In this document: positions 5,524-7,207 of the stretch, piece after piece
How positions within the stretch are numbered: position 1 is the stretch's first letter
Layout: every line of letters starts with the position of its first letter
From: an uncultured Bacilli bacterium
Lineage (GTDB): Bacteria > Bacillota_I > Bacilli_A > RF39 > UBA660
Length of the DNA: 7,207 nucleotides
Direction: 5' to 3'
Assembly: GCA_934101745.1 (NCBI GenBank)
Contig: CAKOSD010000052.1
Location: 1-7,207, forward strand
Notes under the pieces: generated by a model
The model's input: only the letters and a program-made list of their open reading frames with translations
The model's database searches: none
Told to the model about the DNA's origin: nothing
Program-made: the position numbers and the translations under genes

Positions 5524-6075
5524 TTATTTACAAGTATTAGTCTTACTTTTCTTTCTTAATATATTATTACAATCCACATCAGTACAAACAAACTTATCTT
5601 TTAAGTAAAAATTTCTATCACCATAGATACTTAAAGTCCCATCTTCATTCAAAGAATATTCGCCCTTTTCTACTAAGGCATCAACATTATCTAAATTAGT
5701 ACTATAAATAAATTGTTTCTTACCCTTTACTTCTAACTTTTCACTAGTAACCACAAAGCTTTTCTTTTCAACCTTATCAACACCATCTAAGTCTTTAACT
5801 AACGCCATTAACTCACTAGCCTTAGCATTTTCAGTAAAGTATGTTGTAATAGAAGTATTACCTTTTTCAATAGAATCAATAATATCATAAGATTTATAAT
5901 TACCAAATTCTTTAATTTTATTTTCAATATTACTAATTTGTTTATCTGTAACCCCACTTTTAGTAACTATAATCGTGCCAAATACTTCCGTACTACGACA
6001 CCAAGTACCTTTAAATTTATTGCATCCACTTAAAAGTAATAAAGACATTACTAACACTGAAATTTTCTTTTTCAT
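5524..6075 (-). CDS. Lipoprotein with a small alpha/beta domain resembling the FtsX extracellular domain
   Basis: A 183-residue exported lipoprotein. The signal peptide MKKKISVLVMSLLLLSGC ends in the lipobox LLSGC, with C18 as lipidation site. Residues about 33-107 (GTIIVTKSGVTDKQISNIE, through DLDGVDKVEKKSF) follow a strand-helix-strand-strand-helix-strand order similar to the FtsX/MacB-type extracellular domain, including the motif 'T-D-K-Q-I...I...I' and a closing 'L-x-G-V-x-K-V'. That similarity is my inference; no permease segment is present. A second part (about 110-165) is beta-rich with SLNEDGTLSIYGDRN. C26 and three C-terminal Cys (FVCTDVDC, NTCK) could form disulfides. The ATG at 6075 follows AGAGGTTGAT at good spacing, and a promoter lies about 27 bases further upstream. 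The next gene starts 15 bases after the stop. Confidence 0.82.
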   Translation of the reverse strand: MKKKISVLVMSLLLLSGCNKFKGTWCRSTEVFGTIIVTKSGVTDKQISNIENKIKEFGNYKSYDIIDSIEKGNTSITTYFTENAKASELMALVKDLDGVDKVEKKSFVVTSEKLEVKGKKQFIYSTNLDNVDALVEKGEYSLNEDGTLSIYGDRNFYLKDKFVCTDVDCNNILRKKSKTNTCK

Positions 6076-6101
6076 ATTTAATCAACCTCTTTTGATTTGC
6101 T

Positions 6102-6130
6102 ACTATATCACAAGTTTGCATAACTTACAA
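6102..6130 (-). promoter_or_regulatory. Promoter of the lipoprotein unit
   Basis: TTGTAA (6130-6125), exactly 17 bases, then TATAGT (6107-6102) with an extended TGA before it. ACTTGT occurs at the -35 and again within the spacer next to the -10, a possible but weak operator repeat. The rest of the 6131-6269 gap is AT-rich and I see no other supported element in it. Confidence 0.7.
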
Positions 6131-6269
6131 GTCTTTTGCTTGCCCTTATCATAATTTATGTTACTTATAAAATATATTTATAACCTTAAATCTAAAACAC
6201 CTTCCACTTCTTAAAATATATCAAAACATCACCTTTTAAGCAAGTCATATTTTTTTCTAAAAGAAATAT

Positions 6270-6300
6270 AAAAAGTAAACAGCCTTAAACCATTTACTTT
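6270..6300 (-). terminator. Intrinsic terminator overlapping the end of the LysM gene
   Basis: AAAGTAAATGG and CTGTTTACTTT pair (11 bp, two wobbles) around TTTAAGG, with the T-tract extending to 6270. The 5' arm contains the last Lys codon and the TAA stop of the LysM gene, so translation and hairpin folding overlap. Confidence 0.78.
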
Positions 6301-6743
6301 GTTCTATTAATCATTAATTGTCCTGGTAATAAATAAATCGTAGAATTCATACTAGTAAGTTCACTAACATTTCTTTTAAACTTATCAGCCACCGTATTTA
6401 AAGTATCTCCATCCTTAGTTATATAAAAACTATACCCACTTTTAGGAATCATTATTTTTTGATTAGGATAAATATAATCATCCATATTTAACCCATTTAA
6501 AGCCGCTAGTAACGTTGGATTAATATTATACCTTCTGGCTATCGCATATAAATTATCCCCACTATTAACGGTATAAGTAGTAAAATAATCATTGTTTATA
6601 GGAACCGCAATATCCATACCCGCTCTTAAATACTCTTCATTATAAATATTATTAATACTTAATAATTCTTCTTTCGTTGTATTAAACCTACTAGCGATAT
6701 CATTTAACGTTTCATTATAACCCACCGTATATTTATCATACAT
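6294..6743 (-). CDS. Triple LysM-domain protein
   Basis: A 149-residue protein made almost entirely of three LysM repeats, which bind N-acetylglucosamine chains of peptidoglycan or related polymers. Repeat 1 is about residues 4-50 (KYTVGYNETLNDIASRFNTT to IAVP), repeat 2 about 55-100 (YTVNSGDNLYAIARRYNI to KIMIP), repeat 3 about 104-147 (YITKDGDTLNTVADKFKRN to QLMI). There is no catalytic domain and no signal peptide, so export is unexplained: it may be non-classically released, a spore-coat-type protein, or cytoplasmic. I start at ATG 6743; a GTG six codons' distance upstream region (6755, four codons earlier) is possible, but AGGATGTGAT overlaps that GTG and is well placed for the ATG. The ribosome site lies inside a hairpin with T-run shared with the end of the preceding gene, and there is little room for a separate promoter. 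Confidence 0.85.
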   Translation of the reverse strand: MYDKYTVGYNETLNDIASRFNTTKEELLSINNIYNEEYLRAGMDIAVPINNDYFTTYTVNSGDNLYAIARRYNINPTLLAALNGLNMDDYIYPNQKIMIPKSGYSFYITKDGDTLNTVADKFKRNVSELTSMNSTIYLLPGQLMINRTK

Positions 6744-6745
6744 AT

Positions 6746-6774
6746 AAAAAATCACATCCTATTAGTAGGATATG
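6746..6774 (-). terminator. Hairpin with T-run holding the LysM gene's ribosome-binding site
   Basis: CATATCCTA and TAGGATGTG form a 9-bp stem around CTAA, followed by A and TTTTTT (6751-6746), 17 bases after the stop of the PH-domain gene. The 3' arm contains AGGATGTGAT, the LysM gene's Shine-Dalgarno site. It may act as a partial terminator, a translation brake, or both. Confidence 0.65.
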
Positions 6775-6791
6775 ACCATTATTATTTTATG

Positions 6792-7207
6792 TTAATCATT
6801 TTTAATAACATATTTTTTCTTTTCTTCCATCATAAATTCTGTAATATTGGTTTCAATTTCTGGTAAAGCCTTTTTATCAATATTACTTAAATTTACTATT
6901 TCTTTGACGGTATCAATTGTTATAATTCCCCAAATAAGCCCTTCATATACCTCTAAATCATTAAATAAATCCGGAGTAATAGAAGTTAGAGCATAACCAG
7001 CAATAACCCTAGATTGACCAATTAAAATTCTTTTATTTGTTAATGCTAATATGCAAGTACTAAATATATCTTTATGAGATTCATTTTTTTGAGCCGGAAA
7101 AGCATACAATACTTCTTCACCGGGATTTAAATGTCTTTCGATAACCCAAGCGTGCTGGTTAAGACGCCCGTGAATTCCTCCATGATATTTATGCTTATAT
7201 TCCAAAA
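6792..7207 (-). CDS. PH-domain-like (bPH) protein, 5' end at or beyond the window edge
   Basis: A 137-residue or slightly longer small protein. The core (EEVLYAFPAQ, ILALTNKRILIGQSR, WGIITIDTVKEIVNLSNI) has the beta-strand pattern and the 'LTNKRI' signature of bacterial PH domains of the YokE/bPH type, followed by an amphipathic helix, LPEIETNITEFMMEEKKKY. There is no signal peptide or membrane segment, so it is probably cytoplasmic; its ligand is unknown. A TTG at 7205 could be the start, giving an N-terminus of about EYKHKYHGGIHGRLNQ, but the ribosome site would lie outside the window, so an upstream start cannot be excluded. A hairpin with T-run follows the stop, and the LysM gene begins 48 bases downstream, so read-through is likely. 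Confidence 0.7.
   Translation of the reverse strand, partial: LEYKHKYHGGIHGRLNQHAWVIERHLNPGEEVLYAFPAQKNESHKDIFSTCILALTNKRILIGQSRVIAGYALTSITPDLFNDLEVYEGLIWGIITIDTVKEIVNLSNIDKKALPEIETNITEFMMEEKKKYVIKND

Noticed and set aside
6187..6246. Short 18-codon minus-strand frame beginning MTCLKGDVLIYF
   Set aside because: It has no Shine-Dalgarno site and sits between a terminator and a promoter; expected by chance.

Overview
The window is strongly AT-rich and every gene reads on the minus strand. Intrinsic terminators are short hairpins with T-runs, Shine-Dalgarno sites are of the AGGAGGTGAT type, and there is a T-box riboswitch. Trp is encoded by TGG wherever I checked, and no gene needs UGA read as Trp. 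Together with a TGS-less ThrRS and a surface-protein family I know from uncultured gut Firmicutes, this suggests a low-GC Bacillota, probably a gut member of the Bacilli/Mollicutes-related lineages (RF39-like). The taxonomic call is inference.

Layout in the direction of transcription, from right to left: (1) a PH-domain-like protein, cut at or very near its start by the window edge (6792-7207); (2) a hairpin with a T-run that contains the ribosome-binding site of the next gene, a triple-LysM protein (6294-6743), which ends in its own terminator; (3) a promoter and a two-gene unit encoding a lipoprotein (5524-6075) and an unrecognised 180-residue protein (4966-5508); (4) a strong promoter and a threonine-specific T-box leader (about 4724-4926) controlling a 76-codon gene and thrS (2723-4477), closed by a GAAA-loop terminator; (5) a 371-base non-coding stretch (2352-2722) with two 28-bp palindromic sites in inverted orientation and a phased set of TTGAC motifs; (6) a gene for a secreted or membrane-anchored surface protein of a gut paralogous family (1140-2351), then a bidirectional terminator; (7) the N-terminal part of parE, running off the left edge (1-1033).

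The housekeeping part (parE, thrS with its T-box) is ordinary. The most interesting part is 2383-2669. The two sites each have 11-bp inverted arms around an asymmetric 5-bp core, the layout of a tyrosine-recombinase crossover site such as lox or dif. They face each other across 223 bp immediately upstream of the surface-protein gene, and the segment holds promoter-like sequences in both directions. This is the architecture expected of an invertible promoter switch for phase-variable surface expression. No recombinase gene lies in the window, and inversion is a hypothesis drawn from sequence layout only.
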